Origin: Bacteroidales bacterium
GTDB lineage: Bacteria > Bacteroidota > Bacteroidia > Bacteroidales > Muribaculaceae
Assembly: GCA_021205635.1 (NCBI GenBank)
Contig: JAJPXC010000154.1
Coordinates: forward strand, 1-37,499
DNA length: 37,499 bases
Direction: 5' to 3'
The notes below the pieces were generated by a model. It had not been told where the DNA came from and ran no database searches. It saw only the letters and a program-made list of their open reading frames with translations. Below are positions 8,773 to 16,059 of this stretch, piece after piece; within the stretch, counting starts at the first letter, position 1, and every line of letters begins with the position of its first letter. The position numbers and the translations under genes are program-made.

Positions 8773-9177
8773 TTAGTCTATGAGGTAAATTTTAACGAGT
8801 ATGCGTATCCATGGCCGACCCGACATGAAGTCGTGCTCCACGCTGGCCTTGTCGACGCGGCAGGTGAGCATCTTGCCCGCGTCCATCAGCCGGGCTATCA
8901 CGGTGTTCTGCTCCATGGGGATTATGCCCACTTTGGTCGAGCCGTAGACCACCGAGATTGCCAACTCATCGCCGTCGGGTGTGCGCACGAGTTGCAAATG
9001 CTTGCCTGGTAACAACTCCTTTACCGTCGCCCCCATCTCGGGCGTGGCGCGGGTGCCTGCCAGTTTAAGGTCGAGCAGCAGTATCTCACGTGTCAACGGT
9101 TGTGAGATCGGCGACATGGCTTGTTGCTCAATCAGTTGCAGCATGGCCGGACTTATTGGGAGGATTTCGTATTTCAC
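8773..9177 (-). CDS. HIRAN-domain protein
   Basis: A 134-residue protein beginning at a GTG (9175-9177); no in-frame ATG is better placed. The second half fits HIRAN: PGKHLQLVRTPDGDELAISV (about 52-71) followed by GSTKVGIIPMEQNTVIARLM, i.e. the 'G..l.L.rep.N..D..AI.V....g.kiGyiP...n..la.lld.G' pattern, ending with a strand-rich tail RPWIRILVKIYL. In eukaryotic HLTF the HIRAN domain binds 3' single-stranded ends at damaged forks; bacterial HIRAN proteins often accompany helicases and nucleases. Standing alone between a J-domain gene and an AddAB-like pair, it could recruit the nuclease to DNA ends (inference). It is separated from the J-domain gene by 19 bp containing two TTTTCAG heptamers. 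Confidence 0.75.
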   Translation of the reverse strand: MKYEILPISPAMLQLIEQQAMSPISQPLTREILLLDLKLAGTRATPEMGATVKELLPGKHLQLVRTPDGDELAISVVYGSTKVGIIPMEQNTVIARLMDAGKMLTCRVDKASVEHDFMSGRPWIRILVKIYLID

Positions 9178-9182
9178 AAGAG

Positions 9183-9196
9183 TTTTCAGTTTTCAG
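9183..9196. repeat. Two tandem TTTTCAG heptamers
   Basis: TTTTCAG occurs twice back to back in the gap between the HIRAN and J-domain genes. It is the reverse complement of the CTGAAAA heptamer tandem at 33131-33158. Confidence 0.7.
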
Positions 9197-10006
9197 TTAA
9201 TTGAAGATGAGGTTGAGGCGGTCTTGGTAGACGCGCTTATGCTTTTCGAGGCGTTGGTGCTCGTCATCCAATTTGTCCTGCTGGCCCTTGACCCACACGG
9301 GGTCTTGGAGCTGCATCTCGAGGTTGAAGGGAAATGTCGTTTTCAGTTTGCGTTTTTCAGTTTTTAGTCGCTCGATGTCTTTTTCTAAGCGGGCGATGGT
9401 GTCGTCGAGCGATTCATCGGGACGGGCGATGTCGTCGAGCGACGATTCCATATCCAATCGCTTGATGATGTCACGCAGGGTGACGATGTCGTAGGAGCGA
9501 TAGGCTGCCACGCCTTTCACGAACAGATCCTGCAATGATTCGGGCAGATTGGGATGCAGGTCGGGGTGCAGCCGCCGCACGAGCGTGCGGTAGAGGTCGC
9601 GCAACTCCTGCACTGTGAAGTCGGAGATGGCCTCAGCCTCCTGCGCAAGACGTAGTTCCTCGGCTTGACGTTCCAAGTCGCGGTAGTAGCTCTGAAGCTG
9701 ACGGTTGATATCATCCTCGATTTGGGCGAGGTTGGGTCGCTGATTGCGGTTGAGCGCTGACTGCGCCAACTCCAATTTCATCTTCAGCGCCCTCACCTCC
9801 ACCGAGAGCTGGTAATTTTCATACTTCCTCTTGCCGATCAAGAGCATGTAGCGGCAAAACAGCGAGTCGCGCTCATGGCTCAGCAGATGGTCGCGCCGCG
9901 TGAACAGCCGTATATACTCCTTGCGGAGCCGGTCAATCCGCTCCTTCTTCTCCCTCGTCTTGGGATTGATCTCAATCTCCACGCTTAATCCAAAAATCGA
10001 ATTCAT
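9197..10006 (-). CDS. Coiled-coil protein with J-domain-like HPD segment
   Basis: A 269-residue, highly charged protein. Residues about 15-130 are helical and coiled-coil-like (KERIDRLRKEYIRLFTRR, then a long Glu/Gln/Arg-rich stretch). Residues about 133-180 read as J-domain helices II and III: ELRDLYRTLVRRLHPDLHPN with the HPD triad at 147-149, then a helix FVKGVAAYRSYDI. A second coiled coil follows (IARLEKDIERLKTEKRKL, about 208-226). J-domains stimulate Hsp70; no DnaJ zinc finger or C-terminal domain is present, so this is a specialised J-like protein. A promoter box lies directly upstream (10029-10036), so it begins a transcription unit with the HIRAN, PUA-like, AddB-like and AddA-like genes. 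Whether it works with DnaK or is only a structural scaffold is unknown. Confidence 0.72.
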   Translation of the reverse strand: MNSIFGLSVEIEINPKTREKKERIDRLRKEYIRLFTRRDHLLSHERDSLFCRYMLLIGKRKYENYQLSVEVRALKMKLELAQSALNRNQRPNLAQIEDDINRQLQSYYRDLERQAEELRLAQEAEAISDFTVQELRDLYRTLVRRLHPDLHPNLPESLQDLFVKGVAAYRSYDIVTLRDIIKRLDMESSLDDIARPDESLDDTIARLEKDIERLKTEKRKLKTTFPFNLEMQLQDPVWVKGQQDKLDDEHQRLEKHKRVYQDRLNLIFN

Positions 10007-10028
10007 TGCTTTTTTTAGTTTTACATCG

Positions 10029-10036
10029 CAAAGGTA
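10029..10036 (-). promoter_or_regulatory. -7 box (TACCTTTG) for the J-domain/AddAB-like operon
   Basis: On the minus strand TACCTTTG matches TAnnTTTG and ends 23 bp before the ATG at 10006. The stretch upstream is T-rich but lacks an exact TTTG at -33. Confidence 0.6.
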
Positions 10037-10069
10037 ATAACGAGGGTCGGAAAAAACGTTGCCGAGTGG

Positions 10070-10996
10070 TCAGATTTTTCCTTGGTAGATGTCGTTGAGA
10101 AGGGAGATTTCGTCCGCCATGAGGGAGCGGAGGCGCTCGGGAGCAAGAACTTCGGCGTAGGAGCCAAGGCCCATTAGAATCAGGAAGAAGTCGAGAGTGG
10201 GGCGCAAGCGTAGCTCGTAAACGCCGTACTCGTCATTCTTCTCCACAAGCCGTTGGGTGTGGTGGAGTGGTAACGTCTCAATATAGTCGCGCTGCACGGT
10301 GTCGACGCGCAGAAGCACGGTTTCAAGTGGTGCGTTTGGATCGGTCCACACTCCATAATATTCGCTGAAATATGTTTCGGGATCGAAATCTTCGGGGTAA
10401 GTGAACTCCAAGTCGGTGCTTTCCAGACCCACGATGCGGTCGAGGGCAAATATAAGCAGTCGGCATCTGTCGCCCTTGGGTTTGTCGTGAAACCGGGCGT
10501 TGGCAAGCAGATACCAACGGCGATTGTGCACCTTCACACAGTAAGGCTCGATCTCATAATCGGAGCCAACGACTTGCCCGAATCGACAATATTCCATCTT
10601 TATTACCTTGCCGAGGTGCATAGCCTCGAGAATCGGCTGGAGAAAAGTGTCGCCCGACGGCACATATTCCAACAGGATTCTCCCGCTAAGGTGACTTCGC
10701 TGGCTGATGGTCTCTTGCACGGCGAGCGACTGCACAAGCCAACGCAGCCAACGGTCGCCCCCGTGGTCGCCGTCCTCCAGAATATGATAACGACCATCAC
10801 GTTTGTCATATTCGATTTTGATGTCGAACAGGTCAAACACCTTGTCACGCCAATTATACAGCGTGCGGGGCTGCAACGGCTTGTTGTTGTAAAGCGTCGA
10901 TCGCTCAAAACTGTCGGCCAGCTCAGCCAACGTCGCCGGGCCACGTCTTAGCCTGCTAATGAGCCACACATATTCTTGAAAATTGTCTTTAGGCAT
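10070..10996 (-). CDS. WYL-domain transcriptional regulator
   Basis: A 308-residue protein. Residues 1-75 form a winged-helix-like N-terminus (ISRLRRGPATLAELADSF, then LQPRTLYNWRDKVFDLFDI), suited to DNA binding. Residues about 125-200 carry the WYL domain: VIKMEYCRFG, IEPYCVKVHNRRWYLLA (Trp161-Tyr162-Leu163) and FALDRIVGLE. A WCX-like C-terminal extension follows (VLLRVDTVQRDYIE...). WYL regulators sense nucleic-acid or nucleotide ligands and frequently control CRISPR and other defence loci (family knowledge). It is transcribed in the same direction as the J-domain/AddAB-like genes, 63 bp upstream of them, and has its own promoter box. This placement suggests it regulates the block (inference). 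Confidence 0.88.
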   Translation of the reverse strand: MPKDNFQEYVWLISRLRRGPATLAELADSFERSTLYNNKPLQPRTLYNWRDKVFDLFDIKIEYDKRDGRYHILEDGDHGGDRWLRWLVQSLAVQETISQRSHLSGRILLEYVPSGDTFLQPILEAMHLGKVIKMEYCRFGQVVGSDYEIEPYCVKVHNRRWYLLANARFHDKPKGDRCRLLIFALDRIVGLESTDLEFTYPEDFDPETYFSEYYGVWTDPNAPLETVLLRVDTVQRDYIETLPLHHTQRLVEKNDEYGVYELRLRPTLDFFLILMGLGSYAEVLAPERLRSLMADEISLLNDIYQGKI

Positions 10997-11016
10997 GGTA
11001 TTATCTTTTTCACACG

Positions 11017-11024
11017 CAAATATA
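11017..11024 (-). promoter_or_regulatory. -7 box (TATATTTG) for the WYL regulator
   Basis: TATATTTG on the minus strand, 20 bp before the ATG at 10996. A second TAAATTTG lies at 11037-11044; its spacing to this box is too short for a -33 element, so it may be an alternative promoter. Confidence 0.55.
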
Positions 11025-11074
11025 AATCATTTTCCGCAAATTTAGCCATCTTCTCGGAAATAAAAATGCCGAGT

Positions 11075-11368
11075 TCAGGGTTTGGGAAGCACCGGGGTGG
11101 GGTTGTCGTGGGGTGAGGGGCGATTGATTGGCTTGTTGGGAGTGGATTTGGGCTTGGTGGATTTTTTGTCGGAAGATTTGCTTGATTTTCTGGATTTCTT
11201 GGCGATGGATGTGGTGTCGGGGTGGGTTAGGATGGCTTGGATGGAGTCGGTGGGGATGGTTTGTGGAGGGGTGGGGGAGTTGCAGCTGCGGACGATGGCC
11301 ACTGCGATAATCGCGATGGCCACGAGGGAGATGGCTATGAGCAGGCCACTGAATTCGCGGGTTGTCAT
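11075..11368 (-). CDS. Small single-pass membrane protein with basic tail
   Basis: Reading from the ATG at 11368 gives 97 residues: MTTREF, then one strong transmembrane helix (SGLLIAISLVAIAIIAVAIV, residues 7-26), then a Pro/Thr-rich stretch and a Lys/Ser-rich, Pro-rich tail. An upstream in-frame ATG at 11410 would add 14 residues, but it places non-hydrophobic sequence before the helix. I do not recognise a family; small one-helix proteins of this shape are common in Bacteroidales. It lies about 120 bp downstream of the last permease gene of the efflux operon, separated by a palindromic repeat copy, so it may or may not share that transcript. The longer overlapping frame at 11010-12149 is a shadow. 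Confidence 0.5.
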   Translation of the reverse strand: MTTREFSGLLIAISLVAIAIIAVAIVRSCNSPTPPQTIPTDSIQAILTHPDTTSIAKKSRKSSKSSDKKSTKPKSTPNKPINRPSPHDNPTPVLPKP

Positions 11369-11413
11369 TTGTGATTTCACTGGTAGAGTGGTTAAATGTA
11401 AATGTTTCATGAA

Positions 11414-11462
11414 CCTTGCGGTGACCCGCAGGGGACGCGACCGCCAGAGCGGTAGCCGTTGG
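11414..11462. repeat. GC-rich palindromic repeat, family 1, copy A (intergenic)
   Basis: Contains TGCGGTGACCCGCA, with arms TGCGG and CCGCA, followed by CGACCGCCAGAGCGGT, whose arms ACCGC and GCGGT form a second hairpin. It matches the copies inside the ABC genes at 13238-13286 and 14400-14448. This copy is between the second permease gene and the small membrane protein. Confidence 0.75.
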
Positions 11463-11485
11463 GGTGAGGGGGCGGTTACGCGAAG

Positions 11486-12601
11486 TTACGTTCTTTTTCG
11501 GTAAGTGACAATAGCGGCGAGGGTAAAGGCGATGGCGAAAGAGGCGAGGGCGAGGAATTGGGGTAGCTGGTTGGCGAGTGTCGCTCCGCGCAGGTAGGTG
11601 GCTCGCATGATGTCGACATAATAGCGGGGCGGGATGCCGTAGGTGACTCGTCGGGCCCAGTCGGGCATGGATTCCACGGGGGTCATGAGCCCGCTCATGA
11701 GGATGAACACCATCACGAAGAAGAACATTACGAGCATTGCTTGCTGCATGGTGTCGGAGAAGTTGGCGATAACGACTGCCATCGACGACATGAGGATGAT
11801 CATCAGGGCGGAGGCAATGTAGATAGTGGCCCATGAGCCTTGTGGCCATAGGTTCCACACGAGCCCGGCGATTACCATGGCGATTGTGAGGACGAGGATG
11901 CCGATAGCCCAGTAGGGGATCACTTTGCCAAGGGTGAAGGTGAGTTGGGATGCGGGGGAGACGTTGATTTGCTCGATTGTGCCGCGCTCTTTTTCGCCTA
12001 CGATGTTGAGGGCTGGGAGAAATCCGCAGAGCATCACAAGGAGCATGATCATCAGGGCCGGTATCATGAAGTGGCGGTAGTCGAGGGTGGGGTTGAAGAG
12101 GTAAGTTACTGAGGGTAGGGAGGCTCCATGCGGTGGAACCGCGTGGCACCGTGGCCCATAGGGGTGGTTGACGTGGGGAGCGATGATTTGGGTGACGTAT
12201 TGGGAACCGAGGGAGGCTTGGGTTGCGTTGACGGCGTTGGCGCTGACGGAGATGGTGAGTGGATGGGAGGTTTCGATGGATTTACCGAGGCCACGGGGGA
12301 TTTCTACGATCACGTCGGCTTGGTCGCGCTCCATCATTGCCATTGCTTGGTCGCGGGTGGCCACGACAGCCTGGAGGGTGGTGTATTCGTTGGCGTTGAT
12401 GTCCGAGATTATGCGGCGTGAGATGGTGGAGTGGTCTTGGTCAACTACCACCACGGGGACCTGCCTCACTTCCATGGATGTAACCAGTGGCATCACTAGC
12501 ATCACCATCAGCGGGAACATGAGGATGAGCTTGGGCAGGAAGGGGTTGGCGCGCAGCTGGCGTAGCTCTTTTATGAGGATGGCTCGGAGGGGGATGGTCA
12601 T
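11486..12601 (-). CDS. ABC-2 type permease (YbhR/YbhS-like)
   Basis: A 371-residue permease. A cytoplasmic start (MTIPLRAILIKELRQLRANP) leads into the first transmembrane helix (about 22-42). A large extracytoplasmic domain (about 43-170) follows, then five more helices ending near residue 365 (LASFAIAFTLAAIVTY). The LFNPTLDYRHFMIPALM block before helix 2 and GEKERGTIEQINVSPAS are typical of the ABC2_membrane_3 family. It overlaps the preceding permease gene by 4 nt and is the last of the two permeases, so the pair should form the heterodimeric membrane part of the efflux pump. Residues about 141-163 (PHVNHPYGPRCHAVPPHGAS) are Pro/His-rich and correspond to a degenerate family 1 repeat at 12122-12170. 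Confidence 0.86.
   Translation of the reverse strand: MTIPLRAILIKELRQLRANPFLPKLILMFPLMVMLVMPLVTSMEVRQVPVVVVDQDHSTISRRIISDINANEYTTLQAVVATRDQAMAMMERDQADVIVEIPRGLGKSIETSHPLTISVSANAVNATQASLGSQYVTQIIAPHVNHPYGPRCHAVPPHGASLPSVTYLFNPTLDYRHFMIPALMIMLLVMLCGFLPALNIVGEKERGTIEQINVSPASQLTFTLGKVIPYWAIGILVLTIAMVIAGLVWNLWPQGSWATIYIASALMIILMSSMAVVIANFSDTMQQAMLVMFFFVMVFILMSGLMTPVESMPDWARRVTYGIPPRYYVDIMRATYLRGATLANQLPQFLALASFAIAFTLAAIVTYRKRT
12122..12170. repeat. Family 1 palindromic repeat, copy D (degenerate, inside permease gene)
   Basis: Contains ATGCGGTGGAACCGCGT, with arms GCGGT and ACCGC around GGA. On the coding strand it reads GTGCCACGCGGTTCC then ACCGCATGGAG, alignable with the ATPase copy GTGCCCTGCGGGTCA then ACGCAGGGAG. 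It keeps the reading frame. Confidence 0.55.
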
Positions 12602-13674
12602 TGTAGTCGGTCGTTGAATTTGCGTGTGGCCACGGCGAAGATGAGTGCGGTGGTCGCGGCGAGGATTGACATTTCCAGGATGATGTCGCTAAGGGCGAGG
12701 CCTTGGATCATGAGTTTGCGCATGGCGGCGATGTACCAGCGCGCGGGGACGATTGCCGATATCTGCTTGAGGATGATGGGGAGGTTGTCGATGGGAAACA
12801 TGAGGCCCGAGAGCATTACCACAGGCATGATCATCACCATGCCGCATATAAGCATGGCCATGACTTGGTTGGAGGAGATGGTGGATACCAGCAGACCGAA
12901 TCCCAGGGAGAGGACGACATATAGGAGGGTGACGAGGACGATTGGGGCGACTCCGGCTGTCATTGGGACGTCGAGGGCGTAACGGGCGATAATCAACACG
13001 AGGGCGAGGTCGACGCATGAGAGGACGAAGAACGGCACCATTTTGCTCACCATAATCTGCCAGGGGCGGGCTGGGGAGACGAGCAGGAGCTCCATCGTGC
13101 CTGTTTCTTTTTCCCGGACGATAGCAACGGCGGTCATCAGTGCGCACACCAGCAGAAAGAGCATGCCCATAATTCCGGGGACGAAGTTGTAGCCGCTTTT
13201 TAGCTGGGGGTTGTAGAGCATGCGTGTGGTCACTTGACTCTGCGGTGACCCGCATGGCGCTGAACTGCCAAGGGTGGAACCGCTGGAGAGGATTGACTGG
13301 ATGTAGGCTTGAGAGGATTGGGCGATGTTGGGGTTGGAGGCGTCGACAAGGATTTGGATGTCGCCGGGATTGCGGCCGAAGACTACGACGGCTTGGGCGT
13401 GGCCGCTGCGGAGGGTTTCGTGCACTTGGGAGACGGGTACGCTGCCAACGACGGTGATGTATGGGTTGGCCTCAAGGCGGTCGACGGCTTGACGGTTGGC
13501 CTCGGTGTAGGTTTGCCAGGCTATGGCCACGTTCACTTGGTTGACCTCGGTGGAGATGGCGAAGCCGAACAGTAGCATCTGTACCACCGGGATTGCGAGC
13601 ACGACGAAGAGCATGCGGCGGTCGCGCAGCACGTGCAGCGTCTCTTTGCGTATCATAGCGCCAAGTCTAGTCAC
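12598..13674 (-). CDS. ABC-2 type permease (YbhS/YbhR-like)
   Basis: A 358-residue permease paralogous to the gene after it. The N-terminus MTRLGAMIRKETLHVLRDRR leads to helix 1 (about 22-40), then an extracytoplasmic domain (about 42-155). The block MLYNPQLKSGYNFVPGIMGM precedes helix 2, and EKETGTMELLLVSPARPWQI is the conserved cytoplasmic loop of the family. It overlaps the ATPase gene by 8 nt and the next permease by 4 nt. Residues about 131-147 (SGSTLGSSAPCGSPQSQ) come from a family 1 palindromic repeat, lying just ahead of the YNPxL block, the same place as the insert in the paralogue. Role: membrane channel half of a tripartite-like exporter; the substrate is unknown. Confidence 0.87.
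   Translation of the reverse strand: MTRLGAMIRKETLHVLRDRRMLFVVLAIPVVQMLLFGFAISTEVNQVNVAIAWQTYTEANRQAVDRLEANPYITVVGSVPVSQVHETLRSGHAQAVVVFGRNPGDIQILVDASNPNIAQSSQAYIQSILSSGSTLGSSAPCGSPQSQVTTRMLYNPQLKSGYNFVPGIMGMLFLLVCALMTAVAIVREKETGTMELLLVSPARPWQIMVSKMVPFFVLSCVDLALVLIIARYALDVPMTAGVAPIVLVTLLYVVLSLGFGLLVSTISSNQVMAMLICGMVMIMPVVMLSGLMFPIDNLPIILKQISAIVPARWYIAAMRKLMIQGLALSDIILEMSILAATTALIFAVATRKFNDRLQ
13238..13286. repeat. Family 1 palindromic repeat, copy B (inside permease gene)
   Basis: TGCGGTGACCCGCA here is identical over 14 nt to copy A at 11417-11430. In the coding direction it gives LGSSAPCGSPQS, comparable to LGGRVPCGSTQG in the ABC ATPase. Confidence 0.75.
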
Positions 13675-15166
13675 TGCGTTGGCCCTCCCTGGCCAGTAGG
13701 TAAAACACTTGTTGCATGGTGGTGGCGTTGAATTGGGTTTTGAGTTGGGCTGGGGTACCCATGGCGGCGATACGGCCGTCCACCATGATTGACACTCGGT
13801 CGCAGAGCTCGGCCTCGTCCATGTAGTGGGTTGTGACGAAGATTGTTACGCCACGAGCCGATGCTGAGCGGATAAGGTCCCAGAATTGGCGTCGCACAAC
13901 GGGATCGACTCCTCCTGTAGGCTCGTCAAGGAACACGATGGATGGGTCGTGGAGCATGGCCACGGCGAATGCTAGCTTTTGCTTCCATCCTAGGGGAATG
14001 TCGGCTACCTTCTCATTATGGCGGTGGTAGAATCGGAGCTCTTCAAGGAGGCGGCGCCCGCTGGCTTCTATAGCGCTGGGCCTCATGCTGTAGATTCCGC
14101 CGAAGAATTGAATGTTTTGCCACACGCTGAGGTCGTCGTATAGGGAGAATCGCTGGCTCATGTAACCGATTTTACGCTTGATAAGCTCGCCTTGGGTAAT
14201 TATATCACAATCAGCAACTTGTCCACTACCTTCTGAAGGGATGCTTAAACCAGTGAGCATACGCATGGCGGTGGTTTTACCCGCACCGTTGGCTCCGAGG
14301 AAGCCGAATATTTCGCCCTTAGTGACGTTGAATGTGATGTGGTCGACGGCGGTGAAGTCGCCGAAGCGCTTGGTGAGGCCTTGGACGGAGATGGATTCTC
14401 CCTGCGTTGACCCGCAGGGCACTCGACCGCCAAGCGATGGGCTAACGGGCGACTGCTCGCCCATAAGCTTGATGAAGACGCGCTCGACGGTGGGGCATTG
14501 GTGGGTGATTAGGAGATTGTCGGGCGTGTCGGTCTCCATGATTCGTCCTTGGTTGATCAGGGCAACGCGCTGGCAACGGTCGGCCTCGTCCATGTAGGGG
14601 GTAGAGGCGAGTATTGCGATTCCCTGGGAGCGAAGGTCGTAGAGGAGGTCCCAGAATTCTTGTCGGCTCACCACGTCCACGCCTGTTGTCGGCTCATCGA
14701 GGAGGAGCACCTTAGGACGATGGATTAGGGCGCAGCAAAGGGCTAGCTTTTGTTTCATGCCTCCCGAGAGCTTGCCCGCTGGACGCTTGGCGAAGGGGGC
14801 TATCTGCTCGTATATCGGGGCAATAAGCTCGTATCCCTTCTTGACGGGAACGCCGAACACCGAGGCGTAAAATTCGATGTTTTCACGGATGGAGAGGTCG
14901 GGGTAGAGGGCGAAACGGCCCGGCATGTAGCCGATGGAGGAGCGCACGAGTCGGCGGGCCTTCTCCACGTCGTTGCCGGCGACGGTTGCCATGCCTTTGT
15001 CGGGAAGTAGGAGGCTGGCGAGGATACGGAAGAGGGTGGTTTTGCCCGCACCGTCGGGACCGATCAGGCCCACCAGCTCGCCTTCTCCTACCGTCAGGGA
15101 GACGTCGTCCAAGGCTTTTACCGAGCCGTAGCTTTTGGAAATATTATTTATTTCTATTGCGCGCAT
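13667..15166 (-). CDS. Double-domain ABC transporter ATPase (YbhF-like)
   Basis: A 499-residue protein with two nucleotide-binding domains. Domain 1: Walker A GPDGAGKTT (36-44), signature LSGGMKQK (133-140), Walker B LLLDEPT (154-160). Domain 2: Walker A GANGAGKTT (291-299), a divergent signature PLGWKQKLA (391-399), Walker B VFLDEPTGGVD (411-421). The PLGWKQ signature and the two-domain layout are typical of YbhF. The linker (about 237-257) contains SLGGRVPCGSTQGES, contributed by a family 1 repeat. The ATG overlaps the HlyD stop by 1 nt, and the 3' end overlaps the first permease by 8 nt. It energises export through the two downstream permeases. Confidence 0.92.
   Translation of the reverse strand: MRAIEINNISKSYGSVKALDDVSLTVGEGELVGLIGPDGAGKTTLFRILASLLLPDKGMATVAGNDVEKARRLVRSSIGYMPGRFALYPDLSIRENIEFYASVFGVPVKKGYELIAPIYEQIAPFAKRPAGKLSGGMKQKLALCCALIHRPKVLLLDEPTTGVDVVSRQEFWDLLYDLRSQGIAILASTPYMDEADRCQRVALINQGRIMETDTPDNLLITHQCPTVERVFIKLMGEQSPVSPSLGGRVPCGSTQGESISVQGLTKRFGDFTAVDHITFNVTKGEIFGFLGANGAGKTTAMRMLTGLSIPSEGSGQVADCDIITQGELIKRKIGYMSQRFSLYDDLSVWQNIQFFGGIYSMRPSAIEASGRRLLEELRFYHRHNEKVADIPLGWKQKLAFAVAMLHDPSIVFLDEPTGGVDPVVRRQFWDLIRSASARGVTIFVTTHYMDEAELCDRVSIMVDGRIAAMGTPAQLKTQFNATTMQQVFYLLAREGQRSD
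14400..14448. repeat. Family 1 palindromic repeat, copy C (inside ABC ATPase gene)
   Basis: CTGCGTTGACCCGCAG forms a hairpin (CTGCG and CGCAG), followed by CACTCGACCGCCAAGCG. It lies exactly at the join between the two ABC domains and keeps the frame, encoding LGGRVPCGSTQG. Confidence 0.75.
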
Positions 15167-16059
15167 TACAGGATCACATTGCCGGTGAGACCGAGCTTGA
15201 GGGAGTGGTCGGCGTTGGGGACGGAGATTTTTACAGCGTATACCAAGTTGGCTCGGGAGTCGGCAGTCTGAATGGTTTTGGGGGTAAATTCGCTTTGGGT
15301 GGCGATATAGGTGACTGCGCCCTCGTAGTCGCGGGTGTTGCCGCCGCCATAATCGGCCACAACCGTCACTTTCTGGCCTAATTTCACGTCTTGTAGCTGG
15401 TCACTGGTGAAGTAGGCACGGAGGTAGATGTTGGAGATGTCGGCGAGTTTGACCAAAGGGGTTCCGAATGCGGCCACTTCGCCCGGCTCGGCGTATTTGG
15501 CCAGGACTGTGCCTGAGATGGGTGCGACGATGGTGGATTTAGCGATTTTGTCGTCGATGGCGGCCAGTTGGGCATCAACAGCCTCGGCCTTGCTTGTGGT
15601 GGAGGTGGTAGTGGTGGAGAGTTGGGAAAGAAGGGCGTCAAGTTGGCCTTTGAGGGAGGCTACTTGGGTGTTGAGATTGTCGAGTTGTTGCTGAGTGGCA
15701 GCACCGGCGGCTAGGAGTCGGGCGATGCGGTCGCGGTCGGTAGTAGCGCCAGCAATTTGCTCGCGTAGGGATTGCGCTTGCTTTTGGATGTCGGGGAGGG
15801 ATTCCATCAGGGCTTGGCGTTGGAGGATGAGCTCGCCACGCTGGAGGGCGAGTTGAACGGTGTCGATTTGTCCCATTACCTGTCCTTGGGTAACACTATC
15901 GCCTTCCTCGACGTTGAGCCACAGGATTTTGCCCGTGGCCTCGGAGGAGATGGTCACCTCGGTTGCCTCGAATGTGCCTTGGGCATCGAAGTCGCTTGAC
16001 GATGAGCAGGAGGCCAGCAGAAGAATAAAGAAAAGGTAGAGATATTTGTTGGATTTCAT
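15166..16059 (-). CDS. HlyD-family periplasmic adaptor lipoprotein (YbhG-like)
   Basis: A 297-residue membrane-fusion protein. The N-terminus is a lipoprotein signal with lipobox LLLAS-Cys18. A half-lipoyl/barrel segment follows (TFEATEVTISSEATGKILWL, about 29-48, then GDSVTQGQVMGQID). The long alpha-helical hairpin spans about 70-170 (QKQAQSLREQIAGATTDRDRI and QLDNLNTQVASLKGQLDALL), after which the second lipoyl half (STIVAPISGTVLAKYAEPGE) and beta-barrel appear. The adaptor would bridge the inner-membrane ABC pump and the TolC-like protein. It overlaps TolC by 4 nt and the ATPase by 1 nt. Being shorter than RND adaptors fits YbhG. Confidence 0.9.
   Translation of the reverse strand: MKSNKYLYLFFILLLASCSSSSDFDAQGTFEATEVTISSEATGKILWLNVEEGDSVTQGQVMGQIDTVQLALQRGELILQRQALMESLPDIQKQAQSLREQIAGATTDRDRIARLLAAGAATQQQLDNLNTQVASLKGQLDALLSQLSTTTTSTTSKAEAVDAQLAAIDDKIAKSTIVAPISGTVLAKYAEPGEVAAFGTPLVKLADISNIYLRAYFTSDQLQDVKLGQKVTVVADYGGGNTRDYEGAVTYIATQSEFTPKTIQTADSRANLVYAVKISVPNADHSLKLGLTGNVIL

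Noticed and set aside
11010-12149. Long minus-strand reading frame (379 codons) rich in Arg, His and Pro
   Set aside because: It overlaps a clear ABC-2 permease and a small membrane protein in another frame, and its composition is that of an out-of-frame GC-rich shadow.
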